In this document: piece by piece, positions 34,855 through 44,769 of the stretch
Layout: the number at the start of each line of letters is the position of its first letter
Numbering within the stretch: position 1 is the first letter of the stretch
Origin: JAAYED01 sp040772225
GTDB taxonomy: Bacteria > Chloroflexota > Anaerolineae > UBA1429
DNA: 64,000 bases
Direction: 5' to 3'
NCBI GenBank assembly: GCA_040772225.1
Contig: JAXGYO010000004.1
Span: 40,885 to 104,884 of the forward strand
The notes under the pieces: generated by a model
Database searches by the model: none
What the model was told of the DNA's origin: nothing
What the model saw: only the letters and a program-made list of their open reading frames with translations
Program-made: the position numbers and the translations under genes

Positions 34855-36845
34855 ATGCCCGCTCATCGAACCCGTCTCACCCTCGCCCGCCGCATCCTCA
34901 CGGTGCTGCTCCTGTCGCTGCTGGGCGCCTGGTCGCCCCAGCCGGTCGCACGCGCCGAACAAACGATCCCCGCTGCAGTGTATGCTGCGCTCGTCGCGCT
35001 GTACAACGCCACCGATGGGCCGAACTGGACGAACACGTGGACGGTCCCCACGGAAGACCCCTGTGGGTTGTATGGGGTAACGTGCACGGATGGACGTTAC
35101 AAAACTTGCCCTTGGGTGGAACAAGACGCGATGACCTGCCGCCCGAGCTTGAGCCCTGCAGGACCTCAACCTCGATGGCAACCAGCTCACCGGCGTCATC
35201 GAGCGAGCTGGGCTCCTCCTCGGTCAGCGAGGGGCGCGCCTGAGTACCCTGACGACCTCAACCTCCCACTGGCCGGCGCCATCCCGAGCGAGCGTGGGCA
35301 ACCTGAGTCCTGACGGATCTCACCTTGCGCAACCAGCGGACCGCGCCATCCCGCGAGCTGGGCAGCCTGAGGACGGACCTCGCACCTCGGAACCAGCCAC
35401 CGGCGCCTCCGCCCGAGCTGGGCAACCAGTAAAAACGACCCTGACCGCCCGTCCCGCCGAGCTGGGCAACCTGGGTAACCGACCCGATGGCAGCTCCGGC
35501 GCCATCCCGCCCGCTGGGCAGACACGCGCGCTCCACCTCTGGCAACCAGCTGAGCCATCCCGGCGCGCTGGGCAACCTGAGTAACCTTCTCGCTCGGGTT
35601 GACGTGACCGGCGCCATCGCCCGCAGCTGGGCCCTGTCACCTGACCCACCTGTTGGAACCAGCTAACCGGCGCCATCCCGCCCTGGCTGGGCAACCTGAC
35701 AACCTTCGTATCTGTTTCTCTCGGGCAACCAGCTGGCCGGCGCCATCCCCGCCCGAGCTGGGCAACCTGACGGCCTGACGGGCTCAACCTCGATGGCAAC
35801 CAGCTGACCGGCGCCTCCGAGCTGGACCTACCTGAGCAGCTGTATCTGTTTCTCTCGGACAACCAGCGACCGGACGCGTTCCAAGCTGGGCAACCTGAGC
35901 GTCCCCGTCGACCTCGATGGCAACCAGCTGGCCGGCGCCATCCCGCCCTGGCTGGGCATCCTGAGCCGGCGGACATCGCTCTGTCAATGGCAACCAGCTA
36001 ACCGGCGCCATCCCCGGCGAGCTGCGCACCCCTGCGGAGCCTCAGCCTCGGTGGCAACCAGCTCAGCGGCGCCATCCCGAGCGAGCTGGGCGCCCTGCAG
36101 TGGACCTGCTGCCGACCTCAACCGGCAGCAACCAGCTGACCGGCGCCATCCCGCCCGAGCTGGGGGCCTGCGCTCGAGTTGCGGCTCCTCCTGGACTATA
36201 ACCGTTCCTCAGCGGCGTGATCCCCTCCTCGCCTGGCCTGGCAAACCTCCGGAGCCTTGTTCTCTCGCACAACACTGCTGCATGGCCTGTGCCCGCGACG
36301 CCGCGACTCCTGGGTATTCCCCTGCATGAATGGCGACTGGCCGTCGTCGACTTTGGCTACAACGCCCTCTGGACCGACGCCCGTCGTCACCCCGCCTTTC
36401 TGGAGCGGACCCCGACTGGGCCGCCCGTGTGCGGCTGCGACCATCACGCCCCCGCCGGCGGAATCTGGACGCGTTCCAGCGCGGCTCCTCCCCTCGCCCG
36501 TCCCCTCTGCGGCTATCACGACTACGACGCTGGTCCTCATTCCACGCCGAGGGTCCCACCACAGCCCCCGGCTCGCTGACCTTCGCCGGGCAGGACGCTT
36601 TACCCTCCAGGCCTACCGCGAGGGCTGCTGGTGGAGCCGTTCGCCAGCCGGTGACCCTCAGCGTGACCTACACCGCGCCCGATCGGCCTGGTAGGCGCCG
36701 CTGGCGCTGTACGTCTGGGGAGCAACCCGTCGGACGCTGCCACGACGGACGCTATGTGCGCCCTGAGATTAGCCGCCTCCGTGGACATCTGCCATCATCT
36801 CAGCTCTTTGGAGTGCCATCCGTTCAAGGTTTACCTGCCCTGGCC
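34855..36845 (+). pseudogene. LRR protein A, multiply frameshifted
   Basis: The ATG at 34855 follows CAGGAGGTGCCC. The first ~75 residues are intact: a signal peptide (LTVLLLSLLGAWSPQPVARA), then the cap AALVALYNATDGPNWTNTWT and CGLYGVTCTDGR, the standard N-terminal cap of plant-type bacterial LRR proteins. From about 35100 the ~72-bp repeat unit (consensus L-T-G-A-I-P-x-E-L-G-x-L-x-x-L-x-x-L-x-L-x-x-N-Q) runs for about 15 copies, but nearly every copy carries 1-3 nt deletions, so the repeats jump through all three frames. The non-repeat tail (PVTLSVTYT, EISRLRGHL-like) is also broken. The intact protein would be exported. Confidence 0.75.
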
Positions 36846-36897
36846 GCATCTACTCTGGTGCAACCTGCCAGCCATAGGTCGCCGTGTCTGCTGGCCC

Positions 36898-39021
36898 ATG
36901 CCCGCTCATGAACCCGTCGCTCGCCGCACGGTCGTGCGCGCCGAACAAGACGCAGATTCCCGCCGCAGAGTACGATGCGCTCGTTGCCCTGTACAACGCC
37001 ACGGACGGCCGAACTGGACCAAGTGGACGCTCCCCACGGAAGCGTCCGCCCTGTGGGTTGCGGGATGACGCTGCGGGCCGGCCACGTCGATGCAATCTCG
37101 CGCGGCAACCAGCTGACCGGCGCCATCCCGAGCGAGCGGCCTGAGTAACCTGACGTCGCCTCGGCCAGCAATTAACCAGCTGACCGGCGCCATCCCGCCC
37201 TGGCTGGGCAACCTGAGTAACCTGACTACCTCAACCTCGGTTGGCAACCAGCGCCGGCGCCATCCCGCCCGAGCTGGGCAGCCCGAGTACCCTGACGGAC
37301 CTCCACCTCGGCTGGAACCAACTGACCGGCGCCATCCCGAGCGAGCTGGGCACCCTGAGCGCCTGACGTCTCGACCTCGCCGACAACCAGCTGACCGGCG
37401 CCATCCCGCCCGGCTGGGCAGCCTCAGTAACCTGACTTAGTCTCTACCTCGGCGGCAACCAGCTCACCGGCGCCATCCCGCCCGAGCTGGGCAACCTGGT
37501 AACCTGACGGAGCCTCAACCTCGATGGCGAACCAGCTGACCGGCGCCATCCCGCCCTGGCTGGGCATGCCTTATGACCTGACGACCTCGACCTCGATGGC
37601 AACCAGCTGACCGGCGCCATCCGCCCGAGCTGGGCAGCCTGAGCAACCTGACGTCGCTCGACCTCGGTTGCAACCAGCTGACCGGCGCCATCCCGAGCGA
37701 GCTGGGCAGCCTGATAACCTGACGACCTCCACCTCGGCTCAACCAGCTGACCGGCGCGATCCCGTCCGGCTGGGCGGCCTGAGCAGCCTGACATCGGCTC
37801 CGCCTCGGCAACCAGCAACCGGCGCCATCCCTGCCCGAGCTGGGCAACCTGAGTAACCTGACCTCACTCTACCTCGCATGGCAACCAGCTGACCGGTGAT
37901 CCCGAGCGAACTGGGCAACCTGGAGCTGGCCAGGCGCAGACCTCCATGGACAACCAGCGACCGGCGGGCCGCCGACCTGGGCAGCCTGAGCAACCTGACG
38001 GTCCTCTACCTCTCCTCGGCAACCAGCTGACCGGCGCCATCCCGAACCCTGGCTGGGCATCCTCGGCCTGAATGCGGCTGGGCTGGCAACCACTGACCGG
38101 GCCATCCCGCCCGAGCTGCGCAACCTGAGTAACCTCGACCTCCACCTCGGTGGAACCAGCTGACCGGCGCCATCCCCGAGCGAGCTGGGCACCTGCTCGC
38201 CCTTCGGAGCTTGTTCTCGGCAGCAACCAGCTCAGCGGCGCCATCCCGGCCAGCTGGGCAACCTGACTGCCTCGGTGACCTCCATCTTGACGGTAATAGC
38301 CTCGGTGGCGTGATCCCCCTCCTCGCTTGGTGGCCTGGCAAACCTCCGGAGCCTTGTTCTCTCGCACAATGCACTGCAGTCAGGCCTGTGCCCGCGACGC
38401 TTGCGACTCTGACTCAACTGGGTATTCCCCTGTATGAATGGGACTGGCCCGTCGTCGACTTTGGCTACAAGCCCTCTGGACCGACGATCCCGTCGTCACC
38501 GCCTTCCTGAACGAGAAGGACCCCGACTGGGCCGCCACGCAGAGACCGCTGCGACCATCCGCCCACCGCCGGCGGCGAGCGCCTGGACGCGCCCGACGGC
38601 TCCTCCCTCATGGTCACCGTCCCCTCTGGGGCTATCACGAGACGGGCGACGCTGGTCCTCATTCCCGCCGAGGGTCCCAACACAGCCCCCGGCACGCTGA
38701 CCTTCGCCGGGCAGGCGTTCAGGCTCGAGGCCTACCGCGAGGGTCTGCTGGTCGATCGCCCGTTCGCCTTTGAGGAGCCGGTGACCCTCAGCGTGACCTA
38801 CACCGACGCCCAGATCGCGGGTTTCGACCGGCCTCGCTGGCGCTGTACGTCTGGGAGGACCCCGCCTGGACGCCGCCACGACTGCGCGCCGCCTCGCTAT
38901 GTGCGCGAGCCTGAGATTAACCGCCTCAGCGTGGACATCTGCCACCTGAGCGAGTATGCACTCTTTGGAGCGGACTGATCCGTACCCGTTCAAGGTTTAC
39001 CTGCCGCTGGTCAAGCGATAA
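36898..39021 (+). pseudogene. LRR protein B, multiply frameshifted
   Basis: A second copy of the same gene. It begins at ATG 36898 (MPAHEPVAR-like) but lacks most of the signal-peptide coding part found in copies A and C. The cap (YDALVALYNATDGRTG) leads into about 17 LRR units with many small deletions. The C-terminal domain is the best preserved: PRHADLRRAG / LTFAGQAFRLEAYREGLLVD, EEPVTLSVTYTDAQIAGFD, YVREPEINRLSVDICHLSEY and, after another shift, YPFKVYLPLVKR with stop TAA at 39019. That tail matches the end of the DUF11 protein. Confidence 0.75.
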
Positions 39022-39112
39022 TTCGAGGCACTACAGTCTATGGCCGGGCAACCTGCTCAGCCATAGGTCGCGACATCGTGCGGTCTGCGTCCGAAGGCGC
39101 CAGGAGGTGCCC

Positions 39113-41091
39113 ATGCCGCTCATCGAACCCGTCCGCCCTCGCCCGCGCGCATCCGCAGCGGCTGCTGCTCCTGTCGCTGCTGGGCGCCTGGTCGCCCCGC
39201 CCGGTCGCACGCGCCGAACAGATGAGATCCCCGCCCGCGAGTACGACGCGCACGTGGCGCTGTACCAGCACCGACGGCCCCAACTGGAGGCAAGTGGACG
39301 CTCCCCACGGAGACGACCATGCGCGTTGTATGGGGTAACGTGCACTGCAGCGGCGCCCGATATGTCTGGAGGGTCTCTATCTCCCCGTGCAAGCGTCATT
39401 GCGCGGGTTGATGATCCCGCCTGCTGGGCATGCTCTGGTTATCAGAACACGTCAACCTGTACATCGCCGGCTGACGCGGGCCATCCCGCCCGAGCTGGGC
39501 GGCCTGCCACGTTTAACCTGACGCACGGGCTCGACCTCGGTTGGAACCAGCTGACCGCGCACGCCATCCCAGGCGAACTGGGCGGCCTGAGCAGCCTTGA
39601 GTATCTGTTTCTCTCGACAACCGCTGCCGGCGCGATCCCGCCCAAGCTGGAGCAGCCTGACCGCACATCCTGACTGGTCCTCTACCGGCCGTCCACGGGC
39701 AACCAGCGATCGGCGCCGAGCTGGACGACCTGGAGGAACCGGGCCTGACGTCGCTCGACCCCGTTCAGCTGACCGGCGCGACCTGCGTGGGCAACCTGTG
39801 TAACCTGACGCGGCTCAACCTCGGGCGCCAGCTCACCGGCGTCATCCCACCTGGCTGAGCATCCCTGCAGTCAACCTTCCTTTCGGCCAACCTCGGCTAC
39901 AACCGCTCACCGGCGCCATCCCGCCCGACCTGGGCAACCTGATCCTGGGTTATCTCGAGCTCTGGCGCAACCGCTGACCGGCGCCATCCCGACAGCTGGG
40001 CAGCCTGACCAGCCTGACGGCCCTCAACCTCTGCATGAACCAGCTCACCGGCGCCATCCCGCCCTGGCGGGCAGCCTGAGTAACCTGACGTGGCTCGATC
40101 TCGGTGACAACCAGCTGGCCGGCGCCATCCTGCCGAGCTGGGCAACCTGAGCCAACCTGACGGTCCTCAACCTCAGCCGGGTAACCAGCTGGCCGGCGCC
40201 ATCCCGCGCGAGCTGGGCATCCTGAGCAACCTGCGCTGGTGATCTGCTTCTCGGTGGCAACCATCTGACCGGCCATCCCGTCCGCTGCTGGCCAACCTGA
40301 GCAGCCTTCATCGCCGTCTCTCTCGGCAACCAGCTCGACCGGCGCTATCCTGCCCGAGTTGGGCGTGATCGCCGAGTACCCTGTTACCTCGCTAGGCGAG
40401 CCGCTGCTCAGCGGCGTGATTCCCATCCTCACTCGGTGGTCTGGCGAACCTCAGAGCGCTTGTCTCTCTCGCACAATGCACTGCAGGGGCCTGTGCCCGC
40501 GACACAGCGGGACTGACTCAACGGGGTGCCCTTACATGATTCGTCGCCGTGGACCGACGACCCCGTCGTCGAGGCCTTCCTTAATGCCCGGGGCGGGACT
40601 GGGCCAGCACGCAGCGAGCCAGGTCGCGTCCGGTCCAGTCACCCGCGGCCGAAGGCGGCACGGTAACCTGCTGCCCCGACGGCTCCTCGCTGGCGCACGG
40701 CCACTGTCCCCGCAGGCGCCGTGACCGGGCTACGATATCCGCTCATTCCGGCGGCAGACCCGACGAGCGCGCCCGGGGAGCTTCGCCGGACAGGCCAGGT
40801 CGCTGTGAGGCCTATCCGCGACGGCTGCTGGTCGAGCCGACGGACTTTGAGCATCCGGTGACCCTCAGCGTGACCTACACCGACGCGCAGATTCTCGCGG
40901 TTTCGACGAGGGCAACACTGGCGCTGACCCATGTGAGAGGACCCCGCCTGGCCGACGCGGCCACGACGTGCACCTCGCTTCAAGCCTATCGCGCGCGAGC
41001 CTGGTCAACCTGCCTGAGCGCCGACATCCTGTCACCTGAGCGAGTACGCTCCTTTGGACCGCGATCCGTATCCGCTCCAGGTTTACCTGCC
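39113..41091 (+). pseudogene. LRR protein C, multiply frameshifted and fused at its end to hairpin repeats
   Basis: A third copy, starting at ATG 39113 behind CAGGAGGTGCCC, the same leader as copy A. The signal peptide (LLLLSLLGAWSPRPVARAEQ in one frame) and cap are recognisable. About 14 LRR units follow with frequent indels. The end reads PVTLSVTYTDAQILAVST and, in another frame, DPYPLQVYLPE, at which point the CCGCTGTACCCAGCGG hairpin array starts. The expected VKR and stop codon are missing, so the repeat block replaced the last codons. Confidence 0.72.
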
Positions 41092-41975
41092 GGAATCCGC
41101 TGTACCCAGCGGCACTGTCGGCTCCGGAGCGCCGCCATCCGCTGTACCCGGCGGCACTGTCGGCCCCGGTGTGGGTCGGTCAGAGACCGACCCTCCAAGC
41201 CGCGCCCCAGGACCCCCTGGACCGCCGACATTCTTGTCGGCTCCGGAGCGCAGGCATCCGCTGTACTTGTCGCTCCGGCACTGTCGGCTCCGGAGCGCCG
41301 GCATCCGCTGTACCCAGCGGCACTGTCGGCTCCGGTGTGGGTCGGTCGGAGACCGACCCTCCGCGCCGCGCCCCAGGGCCCCTGGACCGCCGACATTCTT
41401 GTCGGCTCCGGACCGCCGCATCCGCTGTACCCGGCGGCACTGTCGGCCCCGGTGTGGGTCGGTCAGAGACCGACCCTCCAAGCCGCGCCCCAGGATGGAC
41501 CGCCGAATCCCCCTGGACCGCCGAATCCGCTGTACGAGCGGCATTCTGTCGGCTCCGGAGACGCCGGCATCCGCTGTACCCGGCGGCACTGTCGGCCCGG
41601 TGTGGGTCGGTCAGAGACCGACCCTCCGAGCCGCGCCCCAGGCCCCCCTGGACCGCCGACATTCTTGTTGTCGGCGCAGGCATCCGCTGTACCCAGCATC
41701 CGCTGTACCCTCCAAGCCGCGCCCCCAGCGGCACTGTCGGCTCCGGAGCGCAGGCATCCGCTGTACCCAGCGGCACTGTCGGCCCCGGCAAGGGTCGGTC
41801 AGAGACCGACCCTCCGCGCCCCAGGACCCCCCTGGACCGCCGACATTCTTGTCGGCTCCGGAGCGCCGGCATCCGCTGTACCCAGCGACACCGCCGGCAC
41901 CTGGCCGGTCGCGGAGTACAACTCCGCGCCCCAGGACCTCCCTGGAACACCTCGCCAGTCGCGGAGTGAAACCGG
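41092..41975. repeat. Composite hairpin array, right flank of the LRR block
   Basis: It has the same four hairpins and links as the array at 32.99-33.95 kb, including CCGCTGTACCCAGCGG, CCGACATTCTTGTCGG, GGTCGGTCAGAGACCGACC and, at the far end (about 41.91 kb), GCGGAGTACAACTCCGC. Individual units carry internal deletions. The block begins inside the final codons of LRR gene C. Confidence 0.88.
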
Positions 41976-42125
41976 CTTTCGAGCCGCCCTCGCCCCCGCC
42001 CGTTATCGGCCGGCGGACGCCCACGTCCGCCAGTATGAGCACGGTGAGGTCAGCGTGGACGTTGGCGTCTCAGGGGGCAGCTCATGAGTCGCCCTCTGCA
42101 CTCTGCAATCTGCTCTCTGGAATTG

Positions 42126-43283
42126 TCACCGGAACAGCTGCGGCGCGAACGCCTGCAGGCAGCGCCTCCAGGTGAGCCACTCGTGGCCGGTGCCCTGCGA
42201 CTCGAACCACACGCAGCGGATCCCCGCCGCCTTGAGCGCCACCGCGCGCGCTTTGGCGGGCTCGTAGATACGCGGCTCGTCGGTACCCGCGCCGACCCAG
42301 AGGAGATGCACGTGCCTGTTGAACGCCATGGCGTCGGCAAAAACGCCCCCGTAGAGCTTGACCATGTCGAACGGATGGTCTCCCGCAATCGGGCCGCTTT
42401 GGAGCGGGCCGCTCTGGAGCGGTCCGGAGAAGGAGCCGATCCAGGCGAACAGGTCCAGATGCGCCGTGGTGATCGCCATGGTCTGCATGGCACCCATGGA
42501 GAGGCCCGCCATGGCGCGGTGGTCGCGGTCTGCAAGCGTACGGAAGGCGCGGTCGATCTCGGGGATCAGGTCGTTCACGACCAGCGCCTCAAAGGCGTTG
42601 GGCGCCCCGCGCTGGCCCGGCAGCGGCTCCGGCTCGCCGGGCGGGGTCGCATAGCCACATTCCATCACCACTAGCATCGGCACCGCCTCGCCCGCGGCGA
42701 TCAGGTTGTCCAGGATGTGCTGCATGCGCCCCTGGGTGCTCCAGCCGCGCTCGTCCTCGCCGGCGCCGTGCTGCAGATACAGCACCGGGTAGCGCGCGGA
42801 AGCGTCGTCGTCATAGCCCGCCGGCGTATAGACCAGCGCCCTCCGCCAGGTGCCCGTGGTAGCGGCCCGGTACCAGTGCGAGCGCACGGTGCCGTGCGGC
42901 ACATTCTGCGGATGGTAGTAGGCAGCCGTCGCGGCATCCTCGGGCACCTCGATGCCGCTGCACTGGCGGCCATAGCCAAAGAACGTCTCGCTGCCCGGGT
43001 CGTTGACGATCAGGCCGTCGACCAGGTACCAGTAATAGTGAAAGCCGGGGGCCCGCGGCTGCACGGTGATGGACCAGACACCCCCGGCGTCGCCCTCGGC
43101 CTCGCGCGCCATCGGGAAGGGCCCCTCGCCCAGGGTCTGCACGCCACCGGCGAGGTGCAGTTGCACCGCGCGAGCCTCCGGGGCGGCCAGGCGAAAGGCC
43201 GCGCGGCCATCGGCACTGACGCGGGGCCAGGGCGCGCCGCGGACGTTGGTAGGGGCGGGCAGGAAGGTGTCGTTGAGGGTCAT
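42126..43283 (-). CDS. Esterase of the enterochelin-esterase/feruloyl-esterase type
   Basis: A protein of 385 residues. I chose the ATG at 43283 (MTLNDTFLPA) with GGAGGCCCGCC upstream. Residues 15-110 are an E-set (CBM48-like) domain (RAAFRLAAPEARAVQLHLAG, FHYYWYLVDGLIVNDP). Residues 145-385 are an alpha/beta hydrolase with nucleophile Ser262 in MAGLSMGAMQTM and the catalytic His in GTGHEWLTWRRCL. This layout is that of bacterial xylan-side-chain and ferulic-acid esterases and of IroE/Fes-like esterases. There is no signal peptide. A short in-frame duplication, GPLQSGPLQSG, lies near residue 287. Genomic company (CE15, GH43 remnant) favours a plant-glycan role. Confidence 0.87.
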   Translation of the reverse strand: MTLNDTFLPAPTNVRGAPWPRVSADGRAAFRLAAPEARAVQLHLAGGVQTLGEGPFPMAREAEGDAGGVWSITVQPRAPGFHYYWYLVDGLIVNDPGSETFFGYGRQCSGIEVPEDAATAAYYHPQNVPHGTVRSHWYRAATTGTWRRALVYTPAGYDDDASARYPVLYLQHGAGEDERGWSTQGRMQHILDNLIAAGEAVPMLVVMECGYATPPGEPEPLPGQRGAPNAFEALVVNDLIPEIDRAFRTLADRDHRAMAGLSMGAMQTMAITTAHLDLFAWIGSFSGPLQSGPLQSGPIAGDHPFDMVKLYGGVFADAMAFNRHVHLLWVGAGTDEPRIYEPAKARAVALKAAGIRCVWFESQGTGHEWLTWRRCLQAFAPQLFR

Positions 43284-43542
43284 GGCGGGCCTCCAGGAGT
43301 CGATTGCAGATGACAGATTGCAGACAGCAAATGGCAGATCGCAGATCGAACAGGACGGCTCTGCCGTCATACGCGATTACCTTGTGCGAACCATGAGGTC
43401 GCTGCGGCGCGGCCACGGCGCCCAGGCCAGGACCCTCGGCACACACGGTGGTGCGCCCCTGCAGATCACGCATCGGGCCGGCATCTCCGGACAGGGATGG
43501 AGCCCTGAGCCTGCCATTCCGGACGTTCATACGCTCACACGT

Positions 43543-44535
43543 TCAGTCGCCCAGACGGTACGCCCGCGCCGCCGTGCCGTAGAACAGGTCCGCGCGCTCG
43601 GACGGAGTATAGCCGGCAGACACGCGCTTGAAGGCGTTCCACATCACGCCGTACGAGTAGGAGGCCTTGTCCACGGGAAAGTTGCTCTCGAACATGCAGC
43701 GCGACGGGCCAAAGGTGTCGATGACGTACCGCACATAGGGCTCGATGATCGCCGCCAGCTCAGCCGAGGTGGGCGGCAGGGGACGCTGCCCCAGGCCCAG
43801 CGCCGGGTTCTGCTGCCCCATCCCGCCGACCTTGATGACCACGTTCTCGCAGCGCGCCAGCATCGCCACCGCGTTGCGCCAGTGCACGTCGACCTTGTCC
43901 CGGATGGCGTCGTAGGGACCGAGATGCAGAGGCGCGCCGCAGTGATCCACGATGATGGTGGTCTCGGGATAGTCGCGCGCCAGCAGCGCCAGTTCGGCCA
44001 GTTGCGGGTGGTACTGCCAGGCGTCGAACGAGAGGCCGTGGGGCGCCAGGCGCGCGAACCCCTCGCGGAACGACGGCTCGAGGTAGCGCCCGGGCGGGGG
44101 GTTGCGGTAGCCATGGATCTCGGGCGAGGCATCCCAGGCGGCGCTGCAGCGGATGCCGCGCACCCGCGGGCTGGCCGCCAGGTGCGCCTCCAACACCTCG
44201 TCCACCGCCGCGCCCAGGGTGAGGTCGGCGTAGGCGACGATGCCCTCGGCGACCTCGATCCTGCCGCCTGCCGCAGGAGCCGTCTCCCGCTCCACGAACT
44301 CAGTCTCGCCCACCGGACGCAACGCCTCGGGGCCGTCCGTGCGGTATTCGGCGGCACACTCGACGAACACGGTGCTCACGACGTTGTGCCCGCAGGCGAG
44401 GTCCGCCAACAGGTCAGGCAACAGATAGGGGTCGCCGGCCCTGCGCCACAGATGATGGTGCGGATCGATGATGGGCATCTCGGGCTCGAGGGCGTCCTCG
44501 ACGACTTGAGCGAGCCAGGCGGCAGGGTTGGGCAT
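43543..44535 (-). CDS. Amidohydrolase-2 family metal-dependent hydrolase (COG3618 type)
   Basis: A protein of 330 residues, typical length. The ATG at 44535 follows CCGGAGGTCCCCC. A TIM barrel of the amidohydrolase superfamily: the first-strand metal motif is PIIDPHHHLWRR (H26, H28), the second-strand region is FVECAAEYR, ETTIIVDHCGAPLH carries the later conserved His, and the final motif RCMFESNFPVDKAS contains the Asp that closes the metal site. Relatives hydrolyse lactones such as sugar lactones or 2-pyrone-4,6-dicarboxylate. The exact substrate is unknown. Confidence 0.9.
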   Translation of the reverse strand: MPNPAAWLAQVVEDALEPEMPIIDPHHHLWRRAGDPYLLPDLLADLACGHNVVSTVFVECAAEYRTDGPEALRPVGETEFVERETAPAAGGRIEVAEGIVAYADLTLGAAVDEVLEAHLAASPRVRGIRCSAAWDASPEIHGYRNPPPGRYLEPSFREGFARLAPHGLSFDAWQYHPQLAELALLARDYPETTIIVDHCGAPLHLGPYDAIRDKVDVHWRNAVAMLARCENVVIKVGGMGQQNPALGLGQRPLPPTSAELAAIIEPYVRYVIDTFGPSRCMFESNFPVDKASYSYGVMWNAFKRVSAGYTPSERADLFYGTAARAYRLGD

Positions 44536-44769
44536 GGGGGACCTCCGGAGTATAGGTTACAGGTTAAGGGTTGCAGGTTGCAGGTTTCGGATTGAAGATG
44601 ACAGATATCAGATCGCAGATCACGGACGGTAGGTCGGCAATCGAAGGTTGAACACCGCGTACCGGCGATTGCCGGGCCCGAGCTGTGATAGCCGGCTGCA
44701 CGATGATAGTCTTGAGCAGCAGGCAAAGCAAGGCCCATGGGCGTCGGCCGCAAGCACGGCATACGCTGC

